A DNA stretch of 15,124 nucleotides from Clostridia bacterium. Its GTDB lineage: Bacteria > Bacillota > Clostridia > Christensenellales > Aristaeellaceae. The notes beneath the pieces are model-generated. The model saw only the letters and a list, made by a program, of their open reading frames with translations. It was not told the origin of the DNA and searched no databases. The position numbers and the translations under genes are program-made. Each line of letters begins with the position of its first letter. The first letter of the stretch is position 1. The stretch lies in contig JAEDIV010000055.1 of assembly GCA_016296675.1 (NCBI GenBank), forward strand, positions 1-15,124. The letters are read 5' to 3'. Shown here piece by piece: positions 6,228 to 14,208 of the stretch.

Positions 6228-7562
6228 ATGAAAAAGGTTCTTTCTCTGGTCCTTTCCCTCATGATCCTTTGCTTAGCCATTCCCGCAATGGCAGACGGTC
6301 TTGCCGTCGGTACGTATGATCCCGCTACCGCTGGCGACGTTGAGCTCGGCTTCGGCTGGTGGGGCAATCAGGTTCGCGACGAAGTAACCAAGAACGCCGC
6401 CGACTTCTTCACCGAGAATTATCCCAACATCACTTTCAACCTCAACGCTCAGACCTGGAACAACTACTGGGCGCTCATGAGCACCTATGCCGCCAACAAT
6501 GACCTTCCCGATGTTATGCAGCAGGACTATGCTTACATCGAACAGTGGGTTGAGGCCGGCGATCTTCTCGACCTTACTCCCTACGTAGAGAGCGGCGCTC
6601 TGGATCTGAGCAGCATGCCCCAGAACATCATCGACACCGGTAAGGTTGGCGATGGTCTCTACGCCATCTGCTGCGCTGTTAACGCGCCCGCCATGCTGTA
6701 CAACAAGACGCTGACCGATTCTCTGGACATCGAAGTTCCGCTGAACATCACCTGGGATGAGTTCGCTGACATTTCCAGACAGATCTACGAAGCAACCGGC
6801 ATCGGCGTCATCTACGGCGACGGCAACTCCGAAAACCCCCTGACCTATTATTCCCGCTCCCTCGGCTACAACGCTCTTTGGGATGCCGAAGGCCTCCTTG
6901 CTGATGCCGAAGAAATGGCCGGTTACTATCAGCGCCTGATCGACGGCGTCAAAGAAGGCTGGCTGTTCGACACCGATAAGCTCGCCGGTGTAAACACTGC
7001 CGACCTCGCTCAGTATCCCCTCGTATACGGCGCCTCCAATGACGTTCGTGTATGGTGCACCCTCGCCTTCTCCAACCAGGTAGCCGCTTATCAGAACGCC
7101 GCCACCGCTGACGGAATCGAACTCGGCTTCTCCACCTGGCCGTCCTCTGATCCCGTTGCTTCCAACTACATGAAGCCCGGCCAGTTCTTCGCCGTCACCA
7201 CCGACGCCGAGAACCCCGACCTCGCCGTAGCGTTCCTGAACTACCTGCTTAACGACGTACAGGGCAACATTCTTCTCCGTGCTGAGCGCGGCGTACCGCC
7301 CTGCACCGCTACCGCTTCTGCCATCGCTGAAGAAGTAGGCAAAGCCGATCCCACCTATCCCGCTTCCGTTAAGTATCTCGCTTTCGTAGGCGAAAACTGC
7401 AGCCCCATCTTCCCGCCGCTGCCCAGCTACGCCGGCACCGCTCAGACCGAGGTTATCCAGTACCTCGCCGAGGAATGCCTGCTGAAGGGCACCAGCATGA
7501 CCGCTGAGGAAGCTGGCCGCCTTGCTGTTGAAATGATCGCAGAAATCGCTGCCAACTATTAA
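6228..7562 (+). CDS. ABC transporter extracellular sugar-binding protein (family 1)
   Basis: A 444-residue solute-binding protein of the family 1 (MalE/UgpB-like) type that delivers a sugar or oligosaccharide to the permease pair encoded next. The signal peptide is residues 1-22 (basic KK, hydrophobic core, cleavage after AMA). C15 lies in the core as MILC, which is not a lipobox, so the mature protein would not be lipidated; most Gram-positive binding proteins are. Typical landmarks are GWWGNQVRDEV near the N-terminus, DVMQQDYAYIEQWVEAGDLLDLTPYV (about 95-120), YNKT, WDEF and the GVPP motif near 356. Codon use is strongly biased to C-ending codons (GCC, CTC, AAC, GAC) compared with its neighbours, indicating high expression. 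AGGAGG lies seven bases before the ATG. The sugar is not deducible. Confidence 0.93.
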   Translation: MKKVLSLVLSLMILCLAIPAMADGLAVGTYDPATAGDVELGFGWWGNQVRDEVTKNAADFFTENYPNITFNLNAQTWNNYWALMSTYAANNDLPDVMQQDYAYIEQWVEAGDLLDLTPYVESGALDLSSMPQNIIDTGKVGDGLYAICCAVNAPAMLYNKTLTDSLDIEVPLNITWDEFADISRQIYEATGIGVIYGDGNSENPLTYYSRSLGYNALWDAEGLLADAEEMAGYYQRLIDGVKEGWLFDTDKLAGVNTADLAQYPLVYGASNDVRVWCTLAFSNQVAAYQNAATADGIELGFSTWPSSDPVASNYMKPGQFFAVTTDAENPDLAVAFLNYLLNDVQGNILLRAERGVPPCTATASAIAEEVGKADPTYPASVKYLAFVGENCSPIFPPLPSYAGTAQTEVIQYLAEECLLKGTSMTAEEAGRLAVEMIAEIAANY

Positions 7563-7614
7563 TTCGTTAAAGCGCGCATTTCTGCCGTCCCTGACAACGC
7601 TCATTAAGGCTTAA

Positions 7615-7650
7615 AAGAGGGGGGCGTATATCGCCCTCCTCTTCTCTCTA
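7615..7650 (+). terminator. Stem-loop between binding protein and permease genes
   Basis: AAGAGGGGGGCG (7615-7626) pairs with CGCCCTCCTCTT (7632-7643), 12 bp with one G-T pair and a TATAT loop, followed by the pyrimidine-rich CTCTCTATT rather than a clean T-run. This suits partial termination or 3'-end protection, which keeps binding-protein mRNA above permease mRNA. Confidence 0.65.
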
Positions 7651-7687
7651 TTGCATGAGAGGATTTCATCCAAGGAGGCATTTTGTC

Positions 7688-8620
7688 ATGACTGCCATCC
7701 CCGCCAAAGCAAAGAAAAGAAGATTCAGCTTCGTCTCATGGATCAATCAGGAAAACGTCGCCGGATACGTGTTCAGTCTTCCGTTCATATTCGGTTTTCT
7801 GATGTTCATGGTCATTCCGATGGGGCTTTCTTTCTATTACTCTCTTTGCAGATACGATATTCAGACCGCCACGCAGTGGATAGGTCTGGGAAACTACATC
7901 GAGATCTTCACAGACGACCCGACGTTTGTCAAATCCCTTAAGGTTACTTGTTACTATGCTTTGATCGGCACGCCCCTTAAGGTCATTTTCGCGCTGATTG
8001 TCGCGCTCATTTTAAACCACGAGACGAGAGCTGTGCCCATTTACCGCGCCACATATTATCTTCCTTCCATCATCGGCGGATCTGTAGCCGTCGCAATTCT
8101 GTGGCGCCGAATTTTCGAATCCAACGGTACCATTAACGCAATTCTCGGAAATATCTTTCCTTTCCTTCAGGGCTATAACTGGTTCAGCGAAGGCCCTGCG
8201 ATTTGGGTTTTGATTCTTTTGACTGTTTGGCAGTTCGGCTCTTCCATGCTGATCTTCTTATCTGCGCTTAAGCAAATTCCGCGTGAGCTGTACGAGGCTT
8301 CCTATGTTGACGGAGCGAATGGCAATAAGAAATTCTGGCATGTAACCTTGCCCCTTCTGACGCCTACTATTTTTTTCAATCTTGTTCAACAGACCATCAA
8401 CAGCTTTCTCGCGTTTACGCAGTGTAAATTGATCACCAACGGCGATCCGCGAAAATCAACGCTGTTTTACACCGTATATCAGTATCAAAAGGCGTTCCCC
8501 GCTGTCGGCAAGAGCCAGATGGGCTACGCTTCTGCACTGGCCTGGATTATGCTGGTCATCATCTCAACCGTCACCGCCCTTTTGTTCTGGTCCAGAAACA
8601 AGTGGGTATATGAAGAATAA
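7688..8620 (+). CDS. Sugar ABC transporter permease (MalF/UgpA type)
   Basis: A 310-residue integral membrane subunit of a carbohydrate importer (CUT1 class). I chose the ATG at 7688 because AAGGAGG lies nine bases upstream; an in-frame ATG at 7655 has no such site. About six transmembrane segments follow a basic N-terminus (KAKKRRF), starting near residues 25-52. The cytoplasmic EAA loop that docks the ATPase is YEASYVDGANGNKKFWHVTLPLL (202-224). The operon order is binding protein, this permease, then the second permease 17 bases on. No ATP-binding subunit is encoded here, so a shared MsmK-like ATPase elsewhere is the likely partner. Confidence 0.95.
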   Translation: MTAIPAKAKKRRFSFVSWINQENVAGYVFSLPFIFGFLMFMVIPMGLSFYYSLCRYDIQTATQWIGLGNYIEIFTDDPTFVKSLKVTCYYALIGTPLKVIFALIVALILNHETRAVPIYRATYYLPSIIGGSVAVAILWRRIFESNGTINAILGNIFPFLQGYNWFSEGPAIWVLILLTVWQFGSSMLIFLSALKQIPRELYEASYVDGANGNKKFWHVTLPLLTPTIFFNLVQQTINSFLAFTQCKLITNGDPRKSTLFYTVYQYQKAFPAVGKSQMGYASALAWIMLVIISTVTALLFWSRNKWVYEE

Positions 8621-8637
8621 GAAAGGAGGATGCAACC

Positions 8638-9483
8638 ATGGTAGGAAGAAGTAAATTCAAGGAGTTTATTTATCATCTTCTGGTGTCCTGCGGCATGCTG
8701 ATCATGATCTATCCGTTGCTCTGGATGCTGTTTTCCTCCTTTAAGCCAACAGACATGGTTCTCCCCACCGCTGCAAAGCTGTTCCCTGACGTCTGGACGC
8801 TGGACAACTATGTTCGCGGCTGGAAAGGCTTCATGGGCTACTCTTTCGGAACCTTCTTTGCAAATTCCTTCTTCATTTCAATCACATCCACCTTTGGTAC
8901 GCTTTTGTCTTCTGCATTCGTCGCTTATGCACTTCAGCGCTTAAATTTCAAACTGCGCCGAATCCTGTTTGTGCTTGTGCTCATCACCATGATGCTGCCC
9001 GCGCAGATTCTGATGATTCCCCAGTTCATGTGGTACCGCCATCTGAATTGGGTAGGCACATATTACCCGATGATCCTTCCCTACTTTTTCGCAACTCAGG
9101 GCTTCTTCGTATACCTGATCATGAATTTCATCGGCGGTATTCCGAAATCTCTTGACGAAGCAGCCAAAATCGACGGATGCAGCTATTACAGCATCTTTTT
9201 CCGAATCATTCTCCCGCTGATCGTTCCTGCCCTCGTTACTTCTGCAATCTTCTCGTTCATCTGGCGCTGGGACGATTATTTATCCGCTCTCTTGTACGTT
9301 AACCGCGCAAGCATGCGCCCGGTTTCCCTGGCGCTTCAGCTGTTCAACGACCCCTCTTCCGGTTCAGACATCGGTTCTACCCTTGCAATGTCCACCCTCT
9401 CTATCATACCCGCAACCATCATCTTCCTGATTTTCCAGAAATCCCTGGTCGACGGTATTGCTTCTACGGGTATTAAGGGATAG
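8638..9483 (+). CDS. Sugar ABC transporter permease (MalG/UgpE type)
   Basis: The second membrane subunit of the same CUT1-class importer, 281 residues with about six transmembrane segments. The EAA loop is LDEAAKIDGCSYYSIFFRIILPL (172-194), close to the family consensus. The C-terminal VDGIASTGIKG is the usual end of MalG-type permeases (VxGxxxGAVKG). AAAGGAGG lies eight bases before the ATG, overlapping the end of the previous gene's untranslated gap. It is the last gene of the transport operon and is followed by a strong terminator. Confidence 0.96.
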   Translation: MVGRSKFKEFIYHLLVSCGMLIMIYPLLWMLFSSFKPTDMVLPTAAKLFPDVWTLDNYVRGWKGFMGYSFGTFFANSFFISITSTFGTLLSSAFVAYALQRLNFKLRRILFVLVLITMMLPAQILMIPQFMWYRHLNWVGTYYPMILPYFFATQGFFVYLIMNFIGGIPKSLDEAAKIDGCSYYSIFFRIILPLIVPALVTSAIFSFIWRWDDYLSALLYVNRASMRPVSLALQLFNDPSSGSDIGSTLAMSTLSIIPATIIFLIFQKSLVDGIASTGIKG

Positions 9484-9546
9484 CTCTTTAAAACACGATT
9501 CCTATTTTCACGCAGCATCTGTGAATTTATTTCTCAGATACGTCAG

Positions 9547-9584
9547 GCGGTATGTCTTTAATAGACATGCCGCTTTCATTTTTG
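9547..9584 (+). terminator. Terminator of the sugar ABC operon
   Basis: GCGGTATGTCT (9547-9557) pairs with AGACATGCCGC (9563-9573), 11 bp with one G-T pair and a TTAAT loop, followed by TTTCATTTTTG. Confidence 0.85.
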
Positions 9585-9786
9585 TAAATCACATTACAGA
9601 TTTTTAAATCATCATCTCTTTTGCCTTATCTTGCTTCTCTCTGCATCCAAAGATACTTTACTCGTTTACTACGCTTGTTGTACCAGCGCATTCGACTTCG
9701 ATCACCGATCCAGAATATTCTTGATTCCTGAAGTTTTTCATGATATAATCTATTCAAATTGATCACTTTATTAGGAGAATGATCAC
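9585..9786 (+). other. Gap before the PIG-L gene; promoter only
   Basis: Together with the operon terminator, the gap between genes is 303 bases (9484-9786). After the terminator I see only the promoter at 9721-9749; no ORF with a ribosome-binding site and no clear RNA structure. Confidence 0.5.
9721..9749 (+). promoter_or_regulatory. Promoter of the PIG-L deacetylase gene
   Basis: TTGATT (9721-9726), 17 bases, TATAAT (9744-9749), followed by a leader of about 30 bases with TAGGAGAA before the ATG at 9787. Confidence 0.65.
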
Positions 9787-11295
9787 ATGAAAAGCAGAAT
9801 TTTTTATCTCTTAGCCATTATCCTTTCATTACTTCTTTTAACACCTGCTGCGATATCAGAAGACGCATCTTCTGATTTGCATGTGCAGGTAATTATTGGT
9901 GATCCTCCTCAAATGATTGAAAAAGACAGCTATTATACATTGAAAGGTAAAATTATTTCTCCTTACCCGATCACCTCTGTTCAACTGAAAATCTATGACG
10001 AAATTCTTCTTGAAGATGAGTACGTAAAAACCATCAATTTCAATAATAAAGTAAACGAGTATTCTCTTGAGCAGATGATTACAAGCGATAATTTCAATAA
10101 ATTATCGCCGGGCGAAAAAACTCTGATCATCTCCTGTCAGAGCGGAGAGAATATTATTGAAGCTTATCGCGCCCGTTTCTCAGTGTTAGGCGTACCCAAA
10201 GAGCCTGTCCACATCACAGACTCTTGCACATTTACGATGCGAGGAAACAAAGCCGTTTTGCTCGAAGGCGAGTATTCTTCCCGCAAATGCTGGAAACCGC
10301 AATCGCAGCAGGATACAATTCTGATCTCCCTTTCCGAAGCTGCCTCGTCTCTGAAGATCGACTGGCTCACCCCCCCTTCCGGCTTCATTATCGAATGTAT
10401 GGACGATAACGGCTATATCAAAAAAACATATTCACCGGAAGCAGGATACTCCTTTTACACCGATCTTTTTGAACTCGGCGAAGGAATTCAAGAAGTAAGG
10501 ATCACACTCTCGGATTTATCAAGCGGAATTTGCGCCGTTCGCGTATATGGTATAAATCCCCCGTCTGTAGACATACCTGATTTCTTACCCATGCCCGACA
10601 AAATCGATCTTCTGGTCGTTTCCACGCATGAAGACGATGAGCTTTTGATGTTTGGCGGAGCCATTCCCCATTATACCGCAACCGGTAAGGACGTCGGTGT
10701 TCTTTATATGACAGATTGCGGCCGCCATCGCTATCAGGAAGCGATGAACGGTTTGTGGATGTCCGGCGTTACTTATCATCCCGTTTTCTTTGGTTTGGCA
10801 GATAAGCATACATCATCACCCAGAGAAGCTTTTCAGCTCTGGAAAGGAAAAGACAATACTATCGCCTTGCTTGTAGAAGCAATCAGAAAATATAAACCCG
10901 AAGTTGTAATGACTCATGGCGAAAACGGTGAATATGGCCATAAGCAGCACATCGCCACTTCTGAAGCTGTCCTATTAGCCGTACAAGCTGCCGGCGATCC
11001 CAAAAAGTATCCCTCAAGCTATGAGAAATACGGCGCATGGCAGGTAAAGAAAACCTATCGGCATGAAAAAGGCGATGGACATATCATCATGGACTGGAAT
11101 GTCCCCATGGATGTATATGACGGACGCACGCCGCAGCAGATAAGCGAAATCTCATATTCCCGGCATACTTCCCAGTATTACGGCGGTGTCAAGTTTACGC
11201 TTGGATCTTATTACGACTATTACGGATATACCCTTGTTGATTCTCACGTAGGTCCTGACGCAGAGGGCGGAGATTTCTTCGAAAACATAGATTAA
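9787..11295 (+). CDS. Secreted PIG-L family deacetylase
   Basis: A 502-residue exported protein. Residues 1-24 form a signal peptide (KSR, long Leu/Ile core, cleavage near AAIS) without a lipobox. Residues about 30-260 look like beta-rich accessory domains of unknown role (two segments, about 30-135 and 140-255). The catalytic PIG-L/LmbE domain starts near 272: DLLVVSTHEDDELLMFGG holds the usual AHPDDE motif as THEDDE (H281, D283, D284), with Glu in place of Pro. The second motif is HGENGEYGHKQH (377-388), giving H385 and H388. The family uses Zn2+ to remove acetyl groups from N-acetylglucosamine-type sugars. Because it is secreted, a surface or environmental glycan is the probable substrate. 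It has its own promoter and terminator, so any link to the upstream sugar transporter is only by proximity. Confidence 0.9.
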   Translation: MKSRIFYLLAIILSLLLLTPAAISEDASSDLHVQVIIGDPPQMIEKDSYYTLKGKIISPYPITSVQLKIYDEILLEDEYVKTINFNNKVNEYSLEQMITSDNFNKLSPGEKTLIISCQSGENIIEAYRARFSVLGVPKEPVHITDSCTFTMRGNKAVLLEGEYSSRKCWKPQSQQDTILISLSEAASSLKIDWLTPPSGFIIECMDDNGYIKKTYSPEAGYSFYTDLFELGEGIQEVRITLSDLSSGICAVRVYGINPPSVDIPDFLPMPDKIDLLVVSTHEDDELLMFGGAIPHYTATGKDVGVLYMTDCGRHRYQEAMNGLWMSGVTYHPVFFGLADKHTSSPREAFQLWKGKDNTIALLVEAIRKYKPEVVMTHGENGEYGHKQHIATSEAVLLAVQAAGDPKKYPSSYEKYGAWQVKKTYRHEKGDGHIIMDWNVPMDVYDGRTPQQISEISYSRHTSQYYGGVKFTLGSYYDYYGYTLVDSHVGPDAEGGDFFENID

Positions 11296-11305
11296 CCAAT
11301 CAAAT

Positions 11306-11361
11306 ACACTGGACGCAAAAAGATATTCAACAGATCTTTGCGTCCAGTATTATTTCTTTTC
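11306..11361 (+). terminator. Terminator after the PIG-L gene (possibly bidirectional)
   Basis: ACTGGACGCAAA (11308-11319) pairs exactly with TTTGCGTCCAGT (11337-11348), followed by ATTATTTCTTTTC. The minus strand has the weaker tail GTATTTGATT, so it may also stop transcription arriving from the right. Confidence 0.8.
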
Positions 11362-11418
11362 AGGATTTCCCGCTGATTCTTTTTTGATTCTACTTATTCG
11401 CTTACGAAAATCAGACAT
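11350..11418 (-). CDS. Candidate 22-residue basic microprotein
   Basis: An ATG at 11418 opens a 22-codon frame ending in TAA at 11350-11352. The product begins MSDFRKRISRIKKES and ends GNPEKK: highly charged, basic, with no membrane segment. GAGGTG lies five bases before the ATG, and the stop abuts the shared terminator hairpin, so it has the layout of a tiny gene. I see no convincing promoter on this strand. It could be chance; only conservation in relatives would settle it. Confidence 0.25.
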   Translation of the reverse strand: MSDFRKRISRIKKESAGNPEKK

Positions 11419-11658
11419 ACGAACACCTCAGAAAGCTGTACTATGACAACGCCATTCATTTTATCAATGCATCAGCTGTATAACCCCTTCCAATTCTTCT
11501 TTCCGGAAGCTCTTTCGCCATTTGCTTTTTCACTTTCTTTATATCATTTCTTCAATTCTCATTGATCTTGTTATATTTCTGTTTTCAGTTCCTTTTACGC
11601 TATTTTTATGCTATACTATACTTAGAATAATATACATTAACGGAAGGAATTGTAGTCC
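11419..11658. other. Intergenic region before the glycosidase-family gene
   Basis: An AT- and pyrimidine-rich spacer with the promoter at 11594-11622 and the ribosome-binding site AAGGA near 11645. The full gene-to-gene gap is 363 bases (11296-11658), including the terminator and the 22-codon candidate. I see nothing else definite. Confidence 0.5.
11594..11622 (+). promoter_or_regulatory. Promoter of the glycosidase-family gene pair
   Basis: TTTACG (11594-11599), 17 bases, TATACT (11617-11622), ending 36 bases before the start codon. A second TATACT-like hexamer lies five bases upstream, so the exact -10 is uncertain. Confidence 0.5.
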
Positions 11659-12735
11659 ATGAGCGTAAACGAGAAAAAAGCCGCAAAAATCCAACAGCGT
11701 AAGATGCGTCGTTTGTGGAGAAGACGCAGATTCTCTTTTGTCATGTCCTTATTTTTCCGTTTGATCGCAATAGTCCTGATTTTTGCAGTTGTTCTCGTCC
11801 ACAGATTGTTTCTTGGCCCCAGCGAAACTGTAAGCAATATGCTGACGATGACGCTTCTTGAAACAAGCGCTCTGAAATTCGTTCCGCGTATCTTCATGCG
11901 GGAAAGCGAAGTGGAAGCAATCCAGCAAGCAACACTTTTGATTGAACCTGAAGAAAAAGTTGATACAAGCCTCATCAAAATCGAAAAATACGTACATAAG
12001 CCCACTGCTACACAAAGCGAAGCAGATTCTCCAGTTGAAGAAGAGAAGGACATTGAAATTATTCATGTCACCGGAGATACCTTCAAAGGGCAACTGATGA
12101 TCGTTAAAGATCCTTCCCGTGTATTCCTCGGTGTCACCAACGAATACTTCAATTCCGTCGGAAGACACCTCAGTTATTTCTGTGAAAAATACAATGCTGT
12201 CGGCGGCATCAACGCTTCCGGTTTCCATGATGATAACGGTATGGGCAACGGCGGAAACCCCGTTGGCATGGTTATCTCGGAAGGAAAAATTTTAAGAGGC
12301 AGCGACCGGCAAACAACCATCGCCGCATTTGACGAAAACAACATCCTCCACGTCGGGAAATTTACCGACGAAGAAGCCAAGGCTTTGAAGCTCAGAGACG
12401 GCGCAGGCTGGGGACCGGCGCTGATCGTCAACGGCATCCCTGCCGACACCGGAACAAATAAAACAGGACTCAATCCGAGAAGCGCTATCGGACAGAGAAG
12501 CGACGGCGCTGTGCTTTTGCTGGTTATTGACGGTCGTCATCCCAACAGTCTCGGCGCAGGATATACAGACCTGATTGACGTTTTAATGCAGTATGGTGCA
12601 GTCAACGCCTGCAATCTTGACGGCGGCACTTCTGCAATTATGTACTATGAAGGTCAGCGAATCACCAGTATTGAGAATTATGACATTGCGCGCAGTATTC
12701 CGACCGCATTTCTGGTAAGACAGGAGGGACAGTAA
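11659..12735 (+). CDS. Membrane-anchored phosphodiester glycosidase (NAGPA/DUF2233) family protein
   Basis: A 358-residue protein with a very basic cytosolic N-terminus (KKAAKIQQRKMRRLWRRRR, 6-24) and one transmembrane helix at about 26-50, so the rest is outside. A low-complexity, Glu-rich linker (about 95-135) leads to the catalytic-type domain (about 140-355). Family landmarks are GGINASGFHDDNG (182-194), WGPALIVNG (251-259), NPRSAIGQRSDGAVLLLVIDGR (272-293) and NACNLDGGTSAIMYY (316-330). Human NAGPA, the family's namesake, removes GlcNAc from a phosphodiester-linked sugar; bacterial members are thought to act on surface polymers, so a cell-envelope phosphodiester glycan is a likely but unproven substrate. 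It is followed after one base by the next gene, which is probably its partner. Confidence 0.87.
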   Translation: MSVNEKKAAKIQQRKMRRLWRRRRFSFVMSLFFRLIAIVLIFAVVLVHRLFLGPSETVSNMLTMTLLETSALKFVPRIFMRESEVEAIQQATLLIEPEEKVDTSLIKIEKYVHKPTATQSEADSPVEEEKDIEIIHVTGDTFKGQLMIVKDPSRVFLGVTNEYFNSVGRHLSYFCEKYNAVGGINASGFHDDNGMGNGGNPVGMVISEGKILRGSDRQTTIAAFDENNILHVGKFTDEEAKALKLRDGAGWGPALIVNGIPADTGTNKTGLNPRSAIGQRSDGAVLLLVIDGRHPNSLGAGYTDLIDVLMQYGAVNACNLDGGTSAIMYYEGQRITSIENYDIARSIPTAFLVRQEGQ

Positions 12736-12736
12736 T

Positions 12737-14125
12737 ATGGCAAGAGAAAATATTACCTATGAGCGTCTTATCCGGCGCGATCGCAAATATAAGTTCCTCC
12801 GCTTTCTGTTTACGCTGGTCCTTCTTTTTATCGGTGTTCGTTTCATGCTGCACGTCGAAGCACGGCTCAGCGAATATGAATTCAATCAGCCCGTTAATGT
12901 GATCAAAAGATTTTTAGTAACTGTCGAAGAAAACGCTTCGGGCGCAAGCAAATCTTCCCTCACCCTTCCTTCCGTCCCCAAAGATACCCTTGACTCCTTA
13001 GCTGCTTTTTCCAAAGAACAATCTCTTACCTATAAAGAGGTCAAGCAGGCGAAGAGCGACGAGCATCACTATAATCTTCTGTGCGGAAGCGAGATTATTG
13101 CATCCATCCAATTAAAGGAGCGCATGCCAGGCCCGGGAGAAACCTACAGCCGCTGGGATATAGCTTCCATCGAACTGATTATCTCATGCGAGCGGCTTGC
13201 AGTTGATCTTCTCAATGATTTGCAATCTGGCGACTATTCCTATATCCTGGAAAACACCGATCTCTCTTCTTATCCTACAGAAACCGTATCTGATTTGAGT
13301 AAATTCATATCAAATGCAGTAAGCGGTAGAAATTTCACCTTATCAGAGAGCAAATCCTCTTCTGCGGATGAAAAGGAATATATTTACTTATTGGACGGAG
13401 AACCTTTCTTCACTGCCTATATAACGAAGGACAGCGCCAAGGGCAGTATTTGGCAATTCTCAGGCGGAAAGGCGCATTTCATCAATCCCGTTCTCTATAC
13501 GGCAAAAATCCCCGCCGGATTGACGCTTTATGTCAATAACACTCGGGTGCCCGATAAATGGATTTCAAATACTTCCGAAAGCGAACATGCTTCCCGTGTA
13601 GCAGATAACGTTGTTAATCCTGTTGATCTGTCTTTCAAGCATTATGAGATTCCGTTCGCCTTCTCGGTCCCTGAGTTTTCACTTAAAGATTCCCTTGGAA
13701 ACGAGCATCCGTTCACGCTTCAGGATACCGAACTTCTCCCCTGTTCAACTGAAAGCGTATTGCTTCCTGAATTCAGCCATCTGGAAGAAGACATCAGAGA
13801 AGCTGTTGAAAATATCGCGAATTTCTTCGTCGGCCGTGTAGAATTGGGCAGAATACAGAAATATGTCGAAAAAAATTCCAAGGCTTATGATGTATTCTTT
13901 GAGTACATTAAGTGGAGAAGCATGAAAGCCGGCGTCACATCCATGGAGACGTACGAAATCAAAAACATGACCAAACTGGGCGACAATTGCTTCGTCGTGG
14001 AAATCAGCGGCCTTTTTAAAGCTCACTACACTCAAACCAACATTATCGACTATCCTTTGTCATATACTCTTTACTATCATACCGTCAACGGCAGCTGGTT
14101 CATCTATGACTTTATCAGCAACTGA
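12737..14125 (+). CDS. Membrane-anchored extracytoplasmic protein with duplicated modules, function unknown
   Basis: A 462-residue protein I do not recognise by name. A basic N-terminus and one transmembrane helix (about 19-38) put the rest outside. Residues about 52-146 and 153-248 look like two copies of one module: each has a hydrophobic helix, a Leu/Phe segment (DSLAAFSKE and SDLSKFISN), a polar SLTYKEVK/NFTLSESK strand, DExxY (D108 and D211), then a Trp (W140 and W239). A linking domain (about 250-335, with LYVNNTRVPDKW) and a C-terminal NTF2-like region (about 345-462) ending NGSWFIYDFISN follow. The layout loosely recalls TcaA-type envelope proteins. AGGAGGG lies eight bases before the ATG, inside the end of the upstream gene, and the intergenic gap is one base, so it is translated together with the glycosidase-family protein. 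Confidence 0.85.
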   Translation: MARENITYERLIRRDRKYKFLRFLFTLVLLFIGVRFMLHVEARLSEYEFNQPVNVIKRFLVTVEENASGASKSSLTLPSVPKDTLDSLAAFSKEQSLTYKEVKQAKSDEHHYNLLCGSEIIASIQLKERMPGPGETYSRWDIASIELIISCERLAVDLLNDLQSGDYSYILENTDLSSYPTETVSDLSKFISNAVSGRNFTLSESKSSSADEKEYIYLLDGEPFFTAYITKDSAKGSIWQFSGGKAHFINPVLYTAKIPAGLTLYVNNTRVPDKWISNTSESEHASRVADNVVNPVDLSFKHYEIPFAFSVPEFSLKDSLGNEHPFTLQDTELLPCSTESVLLPEFSHLEEDIREAVENIANFFVGRVELGRIQKYVEKNSKAYDVFFEYIKWRSMKAGVTSMETYEIKNMTKLGDNCFVVEISGLFKAHYTQTNIIDYPLSYTLYYHTVNGSWFIYDFISN

Positions 14126-14142
14126 TATTCAGCCGATTATAA

Positions 14143-14175
14143 AACTTCAAGGAATTCCATTTTTGAAGCTTTTCA
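14143..14175 (+). terminator. Weak stem-loop between the unknown gene and the DUF368 gene
   Basis: CTTCAA (14145-14150) pairs with TTGAAG (14163-14168) around a loop containing GGAATTCC, followed by CTTTTC. The stem is short and AT-rich, so I expect readthrough into the next gene rather than full termination. Confidence 0.3.
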
Positions 14176-14208
14176 GTTTCATTCTTACAACATAGGAGGA
14201 TTATCTAA

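Noticed and set aside
6273..7604. A 443-codon open frame antisense to the sugar-binding protein gene
   Set aside because: It is the mirror of a strongly codon-biased gene (C-ending codons remove stops on the opposite strand). Its product is Gly/Val-rich with no domain, and it has no plausible ribosome-binding site.
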